From Pseudomonadota bacterium (GTDB lineage: Bacteria > Pseudomonadota > Gammaproteobacteria > Xanthomonadales > Xanthomonadaceae): a stretch of DNA of 64,000 nt. Made by a program: the position numbers and the translations under genes. The stretch is from positions 17,682 through 81,681 of the forward strand of contig JAEWGI010000029.1 of NCBI GenBank assembly GCA_023388355.1, in the 5' to 3' direction. How positions within the stretch are numbered: position 1 is the first letter of the stretch; every line of letters starts with the position of its first letter. The notes beneath the pieces were generated by a model, which was given only the letters and a program-made list of their open reading frames with translations, did not search any database and was not told the DNA's origin. Shown piece after piece: positions 10,704 through 21,180 of this stretch.

Positions 10704-12521
10704 ATGGATCCCGTTCCCGGCCTGGACCTCAGCCTGCCGCCCTTCGACCTGCTCGATGATGCCGGCCGGCAGCGCCTGCAGTCCAGCGTCGACATCGGCT
10801 TCCATCCCGGCGGCAGCACCCTGATCGAGGCGGGCAAGGCCTCGCCGCACGTCTTCGTCATCCTCAAGGGTCTCGTCCACGCCTACCAGGTGGACGACCG
10901 CGGGCGCGAGGAGCACTTCGTCGACTATGGCCCCGGCGACATCATCGGCGCCTGGGCGGTGATGGCCGGGCGCGCGCGCGTCAGCTACCGCGCCGATGGC
11001 GACTGCCTGAGCCACCTGATCCCGGCCGCCACCTTCCGCCAGCTGCTTGCCGACAACCCCGGCATGGCGGCCTGGTTCCACGAGGGCCTGGCCACCAAGG
11101 GCCAGCTGGCCAACGGCAGCGAGCGACGCGAGGCGGCCGAGCTGATGGTGATCCGGGTCGGCGAGGCCGATCTTGCACCGGCCGAGCGCGTCGACGCGAC
11201 CACCAGCATCGCCGAGGCCAGCGCGCGCCTGCGCGAGCGGCGCGTGGACTGCCTGCTGGTCTACGACCGCGGCCACGACGAACCGGGCATCGTCACCCGC
11301 ACCGACCTGCTGGAGGCGTTGACCCGGCTGGGCCTGCCGCTGGAGGCGCCGATCGGTCCGCTGGCCAGCCGCCCGCTGGCCACCATCGGCACCGGCGAGG
11401 TGCTGTTCCAGGCCCTGATCGACATGACCGAGCGCCAGATCGAGCGCGTGGTGGTCACCGAAGGCAGCCGTGTCGCGGGAACCCTCGGCATGGCCGAGGT
11501 GCTGGCGCATTTCGCCAGCCATTCGCACCTGATCAGCCTGCGCCTGACCCGCGCCCGCGACATCGACGCCATCGCCGAGGCCGCCTCCGGCATGACCCGG
11601 CTGGTGCGCAGCCTCAACATCAACGGCACCCGCATCCCGTACATGATGGAGCTGGTGAGCGCGCTCAACAGCCGCATCATGGGGCGGATCTTCGAACTGA
11701 CCGTCCCGGCGCAACTACGCGACCGCCTCTGCCTGCTGGTGATGGGCAGCGAAGGCCGCCGCGAGCAGTTGCTCAAGACCGACCAGGACAACGCCCTGGT
11801 GCTTGCCGACGATCTCGAGTGGGACGGGCTGGCCGACGCAATGGACCGCTTCAGCGCCGCGCTGGCCAAGGTCGGCTACCCGCCGTGCCCCGGCAGGGTG
11901 ATGGTCGACAATCCGCACTGGCGGATGAGCGCGGCCGGATGGCGCGAGCGCATCGGCCACTGGAAGCAGGTGTACGGCGGCCAGGGCGCGCTGGATCTTT
12001 CGATCGCGCTCGACGCGCGGCCGATCGCCGGCAACGGTGCGCTGTTCGCGCCGGTCAAGGACGCGCTCATGGCGCTGGGCGACGACGAGATCCTGCTCCA
12101 CCACCTGGCGGCGGCCACCCTCGAGTTCGAGACCCCGCTGACCTTTTTCGGACGGGTGCGCAGCGACGGCGCCGGCACCGACATCAAGAAGGGCGGCGTC
12201 TTTCCCGTGGTCCACGGCCTGCGCTGTCTGGCGCTGCGCCACGGGATCCGCGCCACCGGCAGCCGCGACCGCTGCGCCGCGCTGGTCGACCTCGGCCAGC
12301 TCTCGCCCGGCCTCGGACGCGACCTGCCGCAGGCGCTCAACGTGTTCCAGCACATGCGCCTGGACGCGCAGTTCGCCGCGCTGGCCGAGGGCCGCGCGCC
12401 GGACAACCACATCGATCCCTCGCGCCTGCGCCGGCTCGACCGCGAGCTGATGCGCGACGCGCTGCACGTGGTCAAGGATTTCCGGGCCCACGTCAGCCAA
12501 AGCTTCCACCTGCGCGACTAG
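10704..12521 (+). CDS. cNMP-binding/CBS/DUF294 nucleotidyltransferase-like signalling protein
   Basis: A 605-residue cytoplasmic protein. Residues about 10-125 resemble a cyclic-nucleotide-binding barrel (VDYGPGDIIGAWAVMAGRARV). Residues about 140-270 hold two CBS domains. From about 290 a DUF294 nucleotidyltransferase-like domain contains GSEGRREQLLKTDQDNALV, with Asp360 and Asp362 as the metal-binding pair, followed by its substrate-binding helical part. Related proteins sit next to acs and symporter genes in Vibrio and Pseudomonas, but their biochemical role is not settled. It is divergent from acs and one base before the exonuclease gene, so it is likely expressed with acetate genes. Confidence 0.85.
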   Translation: MDPVPGLDLSLPPFDLLDDAGRQRLQSSVDIGFHPGGSTLIEAGKASPHVFVILKGLVHAYQVDDRGREEHFVDYGPGDIIGAWAVMAGRARVSYRADGDCLSHLIPAATFRQLLADNPGMAAWFHEGLATKGQLANGSERREAAELMVIRVGEADLAPAERVDATTSIAEASARLRERRVDCLLVYDRGHDEPGIVTRTDLLEALTRLGLPLEAPIGPLASRPLATIGTGEVLFQALIDMTERQIERVVVTEGSRVAGTLGMAEVLAHFASHSHLISLRLTRARDIDAIAEAASGMTRLVRSLNINGTRIPYMMELVSALNSRIMGRIFELTVPAQLRDRLCLLVMGSEGRREQLLKTDQDNALVLADDLEWDGLADAMDRFSAALAKVGYPPCPGRVMVDNPHWRMSAAGWRERIGHWKQVYGGQGALDLSIALDARPIAGNGALFAPVKDALMALGDDEILLHHLAAATLEFETPLTFFGRVRSDGAGTDIKKGGVFPVVHGLRCLALRHGIRATGSRDRCAALVDLGQLSPGLGRDLPQALNVFQHMRLDAQFAALAEGRAPDNHIDPSRLRRLDRELMRDALHVVKDFRAHVSQSFHLRD

Positions 12522-12522
12522 G

Positions 12523-13152
12523 ATGCGGACCCTGCGGCGCTGGTGGCTGAGGCGGAAGGCCGGCAGCGGCGAATGGGCCGGCCTGCTGCGGCCGGCACCG
12601 CCCGGCGAATGGGTCAGCCTCGATCTCGAGACCACCGGCCTGGATCCGAAGCAGGACCACATCCTCAGCCTTGCCGCGGTGCCGGTGCGCGACGGCCGGG
12701 TGCTGACCTCCGAGCGATTCGAGCGCCGGATCCGTGCCGACCGCGAGTTCGGCATCGAATCCATCCGCCACCACGGCATCACCCCTGCCGAGGCCGCCGA
12801 AGGCGTCTCGGTCACGGCCGCAGTGCGCGATTTCCTGCACTGGCTGCAGGGGCGCACCCTGCTCGGCTACCACCTGGGCTTCGACCTGGCGATGCTCTCG
12901 CCGCACGTGCGCGCGCTCACCGGCTTCGCCCTGCCCAACCCGCGCGTGGACCTGGCCGAAGCCTATGCGGCGCGCGCGCGCCGCGCCCAGCCCAATGCGC
13001 CGCCCAACCTCGACTTCCGCCACATCGCCGACAGCCTCGGCGTGCCGGTGCTGGCCCGCCACAGCGCGCTGGGCGACGCGGTCACCGTCGGCCTGTGCTG
13101 GCTTGCGCTGCAGGCGCCGCGCCGGCCCGCCGGGGGCGAACGCGGCCGATAG
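12523..13152 (+). CDS. DnaQ-like 3'-5' exonuclease (DEDDh)
   Basis: A 209-residue protein with all DEDDh exonuclease signatures: Asp34 and Glu36 in LDLETTGL, a middle motif around GYHLGFDLAML, and His180/Asp185 in ARHSALGDAV. It resembles the DNA polymerase III epsilon subunit but lacks the tail that binds the polymerase, so it is probably a stand-alone exonuclease. It begins one base after the stop of the DUF294 gene and is surely cotranscribed. This DUF294-exonuclease pairing beside acetate genes is conserved in other proteobacteria as far as I recall; the reason is unclear. Confidence 0.85.
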   Translation: MRTLRRWWLRRKAGSGEWAGLLRPAPPGEWVSLDLETTGLDPKQDHILSLAAVPVRDGRVLTSERFERRIRADREFGIESIRHHGITPAEAAEGVSVTAAVRDFLHWLQGRTLLGYHLGFDLAMLSPHVRALTGFALPNPRVDLAEAYAARARRAQPNAPPNLDFRHIADSLGVPVLARHSALGDAVTVGLCWLALQAPRRPAGGERGR

Positions 13153-13266
13153 CCGGGGCGCGCGTCCGGCCCGCGTATTCGACCAATGGCCAATAGGCGA
13201 GCGCCAGCCGCGAGGTCAGGCTCCGGAGGACCGCGCCGTGCGCGGGCATTCCTGTGGGAGGGAGCA

Positions 13267-14634
13267 ATGACGACGAAACGACGCCAATCACGGCGGTTGC
13301 TGGCAACGGCGGTACTGGTCGCGCTCGCGGCCCCCGGCATGGCCTTCGCGCAGACCGCGAAGGAAGCCGAACTCGAGGCCCGCGTGGCCCAGCTCGAGGC
13401 ACAGATCCAGACCTTGCTGCAGTCGCAGCAACAGCAGCAGGAGAGCATCACCCAGACGCAGACGCGACTGGACGAGGTGCAGGTCGCGCAGACGGCCAAG
13501 CCGGTGCAGTCCAAGCCGATCCTGGCCAACCCGGACGCGGTGTTCACCTATGGCGGCTTCATCAAGTTCGACGCGATGGCCACCGACACCAGCGACGGCG
13601 TGATCGGCGAGGGCTCGGCCGGGCGCATGTTCTACGTGCCCAGCACGATCCCGGTGACCGCCAACGGCGCCGAGCCCGACACCGACCCGTATACCGACGT
13701 GCACGCGGCATTCTCGCGCTTCTGGTTCGCGGCCGACCACACGACGGCAGACGGCAACAAGTTCCGCGGCTTCATCGAGGCCGACCTGTTCGGCGGCGGC
13801 ACCGCCAACCTCGGCAACGAGGTGTCCACCAACACCCACGGCCTCACCATCCGCCATGCGTTCGTGACCTGGAACAACTGGCTGGCCGGCCAGACCTGGT
13901 CCAACTTCCAGGACGTGGCGGCGCTGCCCGAAGCGGTCGACTTCGTCGGCGTCACCGAGGGCACCACCTTCGTGCGACAGGCCCAGATCCGCTACACCAA
14001 CGGTCCGTTCTCGGTCTCGCTGGAAAACCCGCATACCACGGTCAGCAGCATCGCCACCGCAGCGCGCAACAACGCCGGCGGCAGCGACCTGCTGCCCGAC
14101 GTCACCGCGCGCTACGTGAGCAAGGGCGACTGGGGCCACTTCAGCGTCGCGGGCCTGCTGCGGCAGCTCAAGGCCGGCGACGAGAGCACCTCGGGTGCGG
14201 CGATGAGCCTGTCGGGCCGTTTCAACCTCGGCGCCAACGACGACATCCGCTGGATGGCCAACTACGGCTCGGGCATCGGCCGCTACCTGGCCTTCGGCCT
14301 GGGCGCGGACGCGGTGCTCGATGCCAACGGCGAACTGCATTCGCAGGACGGCGGCGGCGGCTTCGTGGCCTGGCGGCACGCGTTCTCGCCCCAGCTGCGT
14401 TCGAACCTGATGTACTCGGTCGCCGAGTTCGACAACGACCGGAACCTCGCCGGATGGGGAGCGGGCAGCTGGGCCGCGGTCGAGCGCGCGCAGTCGTTCC
14501 ACGCCAACCTGATCTATTCGCCGTTCCCGAAGCTGGACGTCGGCGCCGAGATCAGCTGGGGCCAGCGCGAGCTGGAAGACGACCGCAAGGGCGACATGAG
14601 GCGCATCCACACCACCGTCAAGTACAGCTTCTGA
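13267..14634 (+). CDS. DcaP-like outer-membrane porin
   Basis: A 455-residue outer-membrane protein. A signal peptide ends at AFAQ, followed by a short coiled-coil segment (EAELEARVAQLEAQIQTLLQ) and then a beta-rich barrel ending in the terminal aromatic KYSF. The coiled coil plus barrel matches the DcaP trimeric porin family for small acids such as dicarboxylates. The start at 13267 follows a strong GGGAGGGAGC ribosome site; upstream in-frame starts lack one. It is followed within 30 bases by the DUF4212-SSS symporter pair, suggesting one uptake route across both membranes. The substrate is inferred, probably a short organic acid. Confidence 0.85.
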   Translation: MTTKRRQSRRLLATAVLVALAAPGMAFAQTAKEAELEARVAQLEAQIQTLLQSQQQQQESITQTQTRLDEVQVAQTAKPVQSKPILANPDAVFTYGGFIKFDAMATDTSDGVIGEGSAGRMFYVPSTIPVTANGAEPDTDPYTDVHAAFSRFWFAADHTTADGNKFRGFIEADLFGGGTANLGNEVSTNTHGLTIRHAFVTWNNWLAGQTWSNFQDVAALPEAVDFVGVTEGTTFVRQAQIRYTNGPFSVSLENPHTTVSSIATAARNNAGGSDLLPDVTARYVSKGDWGHFSVAGLLRQLKAGDESTSGAAMSLSGRFNLGANDDIRWMANYGSGIGRYLAFGLGADAVLDANGELHSQDGGGGFVAWRHAFSPQLRSNLMYSVAEFDNDRNLAGWGAGSWAAVERAQSFHANLIYSPFPKLDVGAEISWGQRELEDDRKGDMRRIHTTVKYSF

Positions 14635-14661
14635 CGACCGCTCGAGGGGGCAACGACAGAC

Positions 14662-14919
14662 ATGTCCGACAAATCACCACAACGTTACTGGAAGGCCAAC
14701 CTGCGGGTCATCATCGTCTGCATGGCGATCTGGGCCCTGGTGTCCTACGGGTTCGGCATCATCCTGCGGCCGCTGCTTGCAGGCATCCGCTTCGGCGGCA
14801 CCGACCTTGGCTTCTGGTTCGCGCAGCAAGGTTCGATCCTGACCTTCATCGCACTCATCTTCTACTACACCTGGTTCATGAATCGGCTCGATCGCGAGTA
14901 CGACGTGCACGAAGACTAA
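14662..14919 (+). CDS. DUF4212 sodium symporter small subunit
   Basis: An 85-residue protein with two transmembrane helices (about 14-38 and 50-72) and the family features ERxFxW-like start region (QRYWKANLR) and a C-terminal FMNRLDREYDV. DUF4212 proteins are the small partner of VC2705-type sodium:solute symporters and always precede the large subunit, as here, 10 bases upstream. It acts in the inner membrane. The function of the small subunit is not well defined. Confidence 0.9.
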   Translation: MSDKSPQRYWKANLRVIIVCMAIWALVSYGFGIILRPLLAGIRFGGTDLGFWFAQQGSILTFIALIFYYTWFMNRLDREYDVHED

Positions 14920-14929
14920 GGGGCCGACC

Positions 14930-16705
<1,776 letters not shown>

Positions 16706-16726
16706 TCCACATGCTGTCGTAATGCG

Positions 16727-16758
16727 GCGGCCCGCTCCCGGCGACGGGGGCGGGCCGC
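16727..16758 (+). terminator. Hairpin after the symporter gene
   Basis: Nine-base arms GCGGCCCGC (16727-16735) and GCGGGCCGC (16750-16758) form a strong stem with a 14-base loop. No T tract follows, so termination is uncertain; it may instead stabilise the 3' end of the transcript. Confidence 0.45.
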
Positions 16759-16833
16759 ACCGCTTCCGGGCCCCGGAAATCGCGGAGCCGACTACAATCC
16801 TTCCATCTGTCAACCACGTCGTCGGGAGCCTCC

Positions 16834-17352
16834 ATGTTTCTGGAGTTCATCGCCATCATCGCCGCCGGCTTCGCCCTGGCCGGCATCGCGCTCTCGATCG
16901 ACGTCGCACTGCGCAGGCGGCTTCCGAAGTGGATCGTGCCGGCCGCGGCCGGTGCCGGCATGCTGCTGATGGCGATCTGGTTCGAGTATTCCTGGTTCGA
17001 ACGCACCACCGCGGCCTTCCCCGACGGCGTGGAGGTCGCGTCCACCAACCAGACGCGCTCCTGGTATCGTCCCTGGACCTACGTGGTGCCGCTGACCAAT
17101 CGCCTGATCGCCGTGGATCGCCGCTTCGACCTGCACCATGCCGACGCGCCGGGCCAGGTGCTCACGCGGATCATCCTTGCCGGCCGCTGGGAGCCCACGC
17201 GCCAGTTCGGCGCGGTCTTCGACTGCATCGGGCACCGTCGCGCCGACCTGCTCGACGAGGTCGCGCTGGAGGACAGCGGGCGGCTCAGGAACGCGAACTG
17301 GATACAGCTGTCCAGCGACGACCCGGTGCTGCGCAAGGCCTGCGAACGCTGA
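16834..17352 (+). CDS. Hypothetical membrane protein
   Basis: A 172-residue protein with two hydrophobic segments at the N-terminus (about 3-25 and 34-52) and a soluble C-terminal part of about 115 residues likely in the periplasm. A GGGAG site precedes the start. It lies between the symporter and the RegB-like kinase and ends 27 bases before the kinase start, so it may be cotranscribed with that pair. I do not recognise its family. It has no catalytic signature that I can see. Confidence 0.75.
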   Translation: MFLEFIAIIAAGFALAGIALSIDVALRRRLPKWIVPAAAGAGMLLMAIWFEYSWFERTTAAFPDGVEVASTNQTRSWYRPWTYVVPLTNRLIAVDRRFDLHHADAPGQVLTRIILAGRWEPTRQFGAVFDCIGHRRADLLDEVALEDSGRLRNANWIQLSSDDPVLRKACER

Positions 17353-17379
17353 CGGCGCAGGCTGCTTCCGCGCGCACCG

Positions 17380-18729
17380 ATGCCAGAAACCTCCGCTCCG
17401 CCATCGCCCGGATCCACCGCCGCCACCGAAGCGGACCTGACTGTGCGCGCGGGTGGCGACAGCGCCGACGTCAACAGCATGCGCCAGCTGGTCCAGCTGC
17501 GCTGGATCGCGGTGGTCGGGCAGCTGCTGACGATCGCGGTGGTGCACGTCGGGCTGCGGATCGCGCTGCCGCTGCCGCCGATGCTGGCGGTGGTCGCGGC
17601 GCTGGCCGCATTCAACCTGATCGCAACCCTGCGCTGGCGCGGTCGCGGGCGGGTCACCAATACCGCGCTGCTGCTGGGGCTGCTGGTCGACGTCGCCGCG
17701 CTCACCGTGCAGCTGTACCTGTCGGGCGGCATCGCCAACCCCTTCGTGTTCCTGTACCTGCTGCAGGTGGCGCTGGCGGCGGTGCTGCTGCGGGCCTGGT
17801 CGAGCTGGCTGATCGTGGCGCTGACCTGCGCCTGCGTGGTGGGGCTGGCGCTGTTCCCGGGGCCGGTGACCCTGCACGGGCGTCCCGACGGCGGCCTGTC
17901 CGATCCCTACGTGCAGGGACTGCTGCTGTGCTTCGCGATGATCGCGACCCTGCTGGTGGTGTTCATCATCCGCATCGGGCGCATCGTCCGCGCCCGCGAC
18001 GCGCACCTCGCGGCGCTGCGCCAGCGCGCGGCCGAGGAAGAGCACATCGTGCGCATGGGCCTGCTCGCCTCGGGCGCGGCGCACGAGCTGGGCACGCCGC
18101 TGTCGACCCTCGCGGTGATCCTCGGCGACTGGCAGCACCTGCCGCACTTCACCACCGAGCCGGAGCTGCTGGAGGACGTGACCGAGATGCAGGCGCAGGT
18201 GCTGCGCTGCAAGGCGATCGTGTCCAACATCCTCGCCACCGCCGGCGAAACCCGCGGCGAGGAGCCGCACGGCACCACCCTGCGCGCCTTCCTCGACGAC
18301 CTGGTCGACGAATGGAAGCGCAGCCGCGCGGTGCGCGGTTTCGAATACCTCGACCGGATCGATCGCGACAGCGCGATCGTGTCCGACGTCGGCCTGCAGC
18401 AGATGCTGTGGAACGTCCTCGACAACGCGCTGGAGGCCTCGCGCTCGCGGGTGACGATGGAGGCCGGTCTCCGCGGCGATGCGCTGGTGCTGTGCGTGCG
18501 CGACGACGGCCCCGGCTTCGAGCCCGGCATGCTCGAACGCATCGGCAAGCCCTACCAGTCGAGCAAGGACGCGCCGGGCCGCGGGCTGGGGCTGTTCCTG
18601 TCGATGAACGTCGCGCGCACGCTGGGCGGTACCATTGCCGCACACAACGAGCCCGGCGGCGGCGCCATCGTGACCATCACCCTGCCGCTGCCGGCGCTGT
18701 CGCTGGAGCAGGAGGACGATGAACACTGA
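17380..18729 (+). CDS. RegB/PrrB-like redox-sensing histidine kinase
   Basis: A 449-residue membrane kinase with six predicted helices in residues 35-200. It carries the RegB quinone-site heptad GGIANPF at 116-122 in the membrane part, and the H-box GAAHELGTPLSTL with phospho-acceptor His235. Cys277 in VLRCKAIV occupies the place of the redox-active cysteine of RegB. A HATPase domain with DDGPGFEP and GRGLGLFLSM follows. RegB kinases sense ubiquinone redox state and phosphorylate RegA, whose homologue overlaps the 3' end here. All signature residues are seen; the assignment is strong. Confidence 0.92.
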   Translation: MPETSAPPSPGSTAATEADLTVRAGGDSADVNSMRQLVQLRWIAVVGQLLTIAVVHVGLRIALPLPPMLAVVAALAAFNLIATLRWRGRGRVTNTALLLGLLVDVAALTVQLYLSGGIANPFVFLYLLQVALAAVLLRAWSSWLIVALTCACVVGLALFPGPVTLHGRPDGGLSDPYVQGLLLCFAMIATLLVVFIIRIGRIVRARDAHLAALRQRAAEEEHIVRMGLLASGAAHELGTPLSTLAVILGDWQHLPHFTTEPELLEDVTEMQAQVLRCKAIVSNILATAGETRGEEPHGTTLRAFLDDLVDEWKRSRAVRGFEYLDRIDRDSAIVSDVGLQQMLWNVLDNALEASRSRVTMEAGLRGDALVLCVRDDGPGFEPGMLERIGKPYQSSKDAPGRGLGLFLSMNVARTLGGTIAAHNEPGGGAIVTITLPLPALSLEQEDDEH

Positions 18730-19261
18730 GACCCGCCGGCTGCTGATCGTCGAGGACGATGCCGCGTTCGCGCGCACGCTTACGCGCTCGTTCGAGCGCC
18801 GCGGCTACGCCGTACGCCACGCCGCCAGCCTCGACGCGATGGAGGCGGTGCTCGCCGATTTCGCCCCCACCCACGCCGTGGTCGATCTCAAGCTGGCCGG
18901 CGGCACTTCGGGCCTGGCCTGCGTGCAGGCGCTGCACGCGCGTGACCCGGAGATGCTGATCGTGGTCCTGACCGGCTACGCCAGCATCGCCACCGCGGTC
19001 GAGGCGATCAAGCTCGGCGCCCACCACTACCTGGCCAAGCCCTCCAACAGCGACGACATCGAGGCCGCCTTCGCCAGCGGCGACGAGGGCGACACCGGCG
19101 TCCCGCTCACCCGCCGCCCGACCTCGATCAAGACCCTGGAATGGGAGCACATCCACCAGGCCCTGGCCGCCGCCGACTTCAACATCTCCGAAGCCGCCCG
19201 CCAGCTCGGCATGCACCGGCGCACGCTTGCGCGCAAGCTGGAGAAGCAGCGGGTGAAGTGA
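18719..19261 (+). CDS. RegA/PrrA/ActR-like response regulator
   Basis: A 180-residue regulator with a receiver (DD at 13-14, acceptor Asp56 in HAVVDLKLA, and Lys in YLAKPS) and a C-terminal Fis-type helix-turn-helix (ISEAARQLGMHRRTLARKL). The proline-containing linker and Fis HTH are diagnostic of RegA/PrrA. It overlaps the kinase gene by 11 bases, with an AGGAGG site inside the kinase 3' end, so the two are translationally coupled. Known RegA proteins control respiration and carbon genes by redox state; here it may tune the acetate block. Confidence 0.92.
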   Translation: MNTETRRLLIVEDDAAFARTLTRSFERRGYAVRHAASLDAMEAVLADFAPTHAVVDLKLAGGTSGLACVQALHARDPEMLIVVLTGYASIATAVEAIKLGAHHYLAKPSNSDDIEAAFASGDEGDTGVPLTRRPTSIKTLEWEHIHQALAAADFNISEAARQLGMHRRTLARKLEKQRVK

Positions 19262-19333
19262 GTGGCGGTGGCGCGGGTTCGTCGCTGCCGCGAAGGGGAA
19301 TGACGGACAAGGGCCGCCCGCACCCCCGGCCCC

Positions 19334-20437
19334 TTACTCCGCCTCCGGCTCCCGATACACCGTCTCGACGTCCTCGCCGCGCGCGCGGCGCACGTTTTCG
19401 GCCCAGTGCAGCACTTCGGCCACGGCGTCGAAGAAGTCGCTGCCGATGTAGTCGTCCAGCTCCACCTGCTCGTTGAGCCCGCGCGCCAGCGGCACGTTCT
19501 GCAGGATCGGGATGCCCTCCTCCTCGGCCGTCTTCTTGATCAGCTCGGCGAACGCGCCCTCGCCCTTGGCCACCACCACCGGCAGGTCGGTCTCGCCGGG
19601 TTCGTACTGCAGGGCGATGGCGATGTGGGTGGGGTTGGTCACGACCACGTTGGACTTGCGCACGGAGTTGAGCATGTTCTGCTGCGCCCACTCCTGGTGC
19701 AACTGGCGCCGACGCTGCTTCACGTACGGGTCGCCCTCGTTCTCCTTGACCTCCTGGCGGATGTCGCGCCGGCTCATGCGCAGCTTCTTCGTGTACGAGA
19801 ACTTCTGGTACCACACGTCCAGCGCGGAGACGAAGAAGAACACCGCGATGGTCCACACCGCGATCCATTTCACCGCGTGCCAGAACGCGGCCGCCATCGC
19901 CTGCGGCGGCGCGTAGGGCAGCTTCAGCAGCCACTCCATCATCCCGCGCAGCACGATGTAGCCGATCCCGACCAGCGCCGCGCACTTGAGCACCGACTTC
20001 ACCAGCTCGACCAGGTTGTCCATCGAGAACATGCGCTTGATGCCCTCGACCGGGTTGAGCTTGTCCACGTTCGGGGTGACCTTCCTGGCCGACGCCACCG
20101 GCCCCACCTGCAGGAACTCGATCAGCACCCCGAGCGCCAGCGTCATGCCCATCAGCGGCAGGCAGACCCACAGCAGGGTTTCCCAGGCCAGCTGCCCCAG
20201 CTGCGGCAGCACGGTGTGGAAGGGCTGGCCGATGGCCTCCAGGCTTTCGTCGAACAGCGCCTGGAAGCGACGGTAGACGAACGGCGCCAGCATCGCGCCA
20301 AGCGCGACCCAGCCGAGCAGCAGCACGGTTCCGGTGAGCTCCTTGCTCTTGGCGACGTTGCCTTCCTTGCGCGCGTCGCGGATCTTTTTCGGGGTGGGCT
20401 TTTCGGTCTTGTCGGCGCCCTGGTCCTTGTCGGCCAT
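19334..20437 (-). CDS. sctU: SctU (YscU-type) type III secretion export-gate protein
   Basis: A 367-residue protein with four membrane helices and a cytoplasmic tail containing the autocleavage motif NPTH at 268-271. The N-terminus (TEKPTPKKIRDARKEGNVAK) and tail features RRRQLHQE, GETDLP and AEEEGIPILQNVPLAR match YscU more closely than flagellar FlhB, so I call it SctU. In secretion systems it sits in the inner membrane and switches substrate specificity after cleavage. No other core secretion genes are on this strand or nearby, so it is an orphan here, apart from a possible YscX-like neighbour on the other strand. FlhB is the alternative but less likely. Confidence 0.8.
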   Translation of the reverse strand: MADKDQGADKTEKPTPKKIRDARKEGNVAKSKELTGTVLLLGWVALGAMLAPFVYRRFQALFDESLEAIGQPFHTVLPQLGQLAWETLLWVCLPLMGMTLALGVLIEFLQVGPVASARKVTPNVDKLNPVEGIKRMFSMDNLVELVKSVLKCAALVGIGYIVLRGMMEWLLKLPYAPPQAMAAAFWHAVKWIAVWTIAVFFFVSALDVWYQKFSYTKKLRMSRRDIRQEVKENEGDPYVKQRRRQLHQEWAQQNMLNSVRKSNVVVTNPTHIAIALQYEPGETDLPVVVAKGEGAFAELIKKTAEEEGIPILQNVPLARGLNEQVELDDYIGSDFFDAVAEVLHWAENVRRARGEDVETVYREPEAE

Positions 20438-20516
20438 TGCCGTGTCCCGCGCGTTGGGGGATCGCGCGGATCGAGGCTAGCACGCGGCCGGGAATGGTAG
20501 CGGCGCTCTTCTGCTC

Positions 20517-20636
20517 CTTCCCCCGCGTGCGGGGGAAGGTTCGGATGGGGGCGCGCGCCGCAGGCGCGCGTGAATTGGCGTGGCGACCGGCTTGCCCCCA
20601 CCCCAGCCCTCCCCCGCACGCGGGGGAGGGAGCAGA
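20517..20636. repeat. Dispersed GC-rich repeat element, copy near sctU
   Basis: Within the 342-base gap between sctU and the next gene. It contains a C-run/G-run hairpin around 20520-20537, a CGCGCGCC-GCA-GGCGCGCG hairpin near 20550-20570, a CCCCCACCCC tract, and a second C-run/G-run hairpin ending at 20634. The same order recurs at 61080-61173. No coding potential. The rest of the gap shows only a weak dyad near 20713-20735. Confidence 0.7.
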
Positions 20637-20779
20637 TCCGCCCGTTGTCATGAACGATCGCCCCGCAAACGGGAGAAGATCCACTCCTAGGGCCACCCCG
20701 AGGTGACAGCCCGATGACACGCTCGCTAGAGTGTGTCCATCGCCGTCATCGGCCCAGGTACCCGAGTCACGCCCGCGCC

Positions 20780-21085
20780 ATGAGCAGCATCGGTTCCACG
20801 CCTCCAGGCCTGAACACCACCGGATTGGATCCGGGGGCCGGGCAGGTTTCGCTCGACGACGCCCGCCAGCAGGGCCTGCTGCGCGCCGATGGCGCAGTCG
20901 CGGAGCCGACCGACGCGCCCGCCCCGCTGCTGGATCCGGGCGAGGCGCTGCTGAACCGGTCGGCCTGGGACAATGCCGGTACCCGCATGCTGCCGCGCGA
21001 CGAGGCGTTCAGCGCGCGCCTGGCCGGCCTCGACCACGCCGAGGCCGCGAACGCCGCCGCCGAGGGCATCCTCGCCGCGCTCTGA
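20780..21085 (+). CDS. Short protein resembling YscX (SctX) of type III secretion
   Basis: A 101-residue acidic, soluble protein without a signal peptide, divergent from sctU. Parts align by eye with Yersinia YscX: an SLDD/SLEE segment near residue 25, then RSAWDNAG (YscX has RSLWDFAS), then a DxxFxxRLxxL helix start. YscX is a secreted component of the Ysc export apparatus working with the export gate. Given the YscU-type gene next door, SctX is a reasonable candidate, but the similarity is short and was judged by memory. The start at 20780 has only a weak ribosome site. It could also be an unrelated small protein. Confidence 0.5.
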   Translation: MSSIGSTPPGLNTTGLDPGAGQVSLDDARQQGLLRADGAVAEPTDAPAPLLDPGEALLNRSAWDNAGTRMLPRDEAFSARLAGLDHAEAANAAAEGILAAL

Positions 21086-21180
21086 CCGGCCTGTACGGGC
21101 CGATGCGCCGCAATCCTCCCCGACCGCGCACGACCGTCGCCGCGGCCGATAATGGGCGCCCCGCCGCTGCCGCCGCGCCG

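Noticed and set aside
19334..20437. Flagellar FlhB
   Set aside because: Tail and N-terminal motifs fit YscU better, and no flagellar genes are nearby; kept as a less likely alternative.
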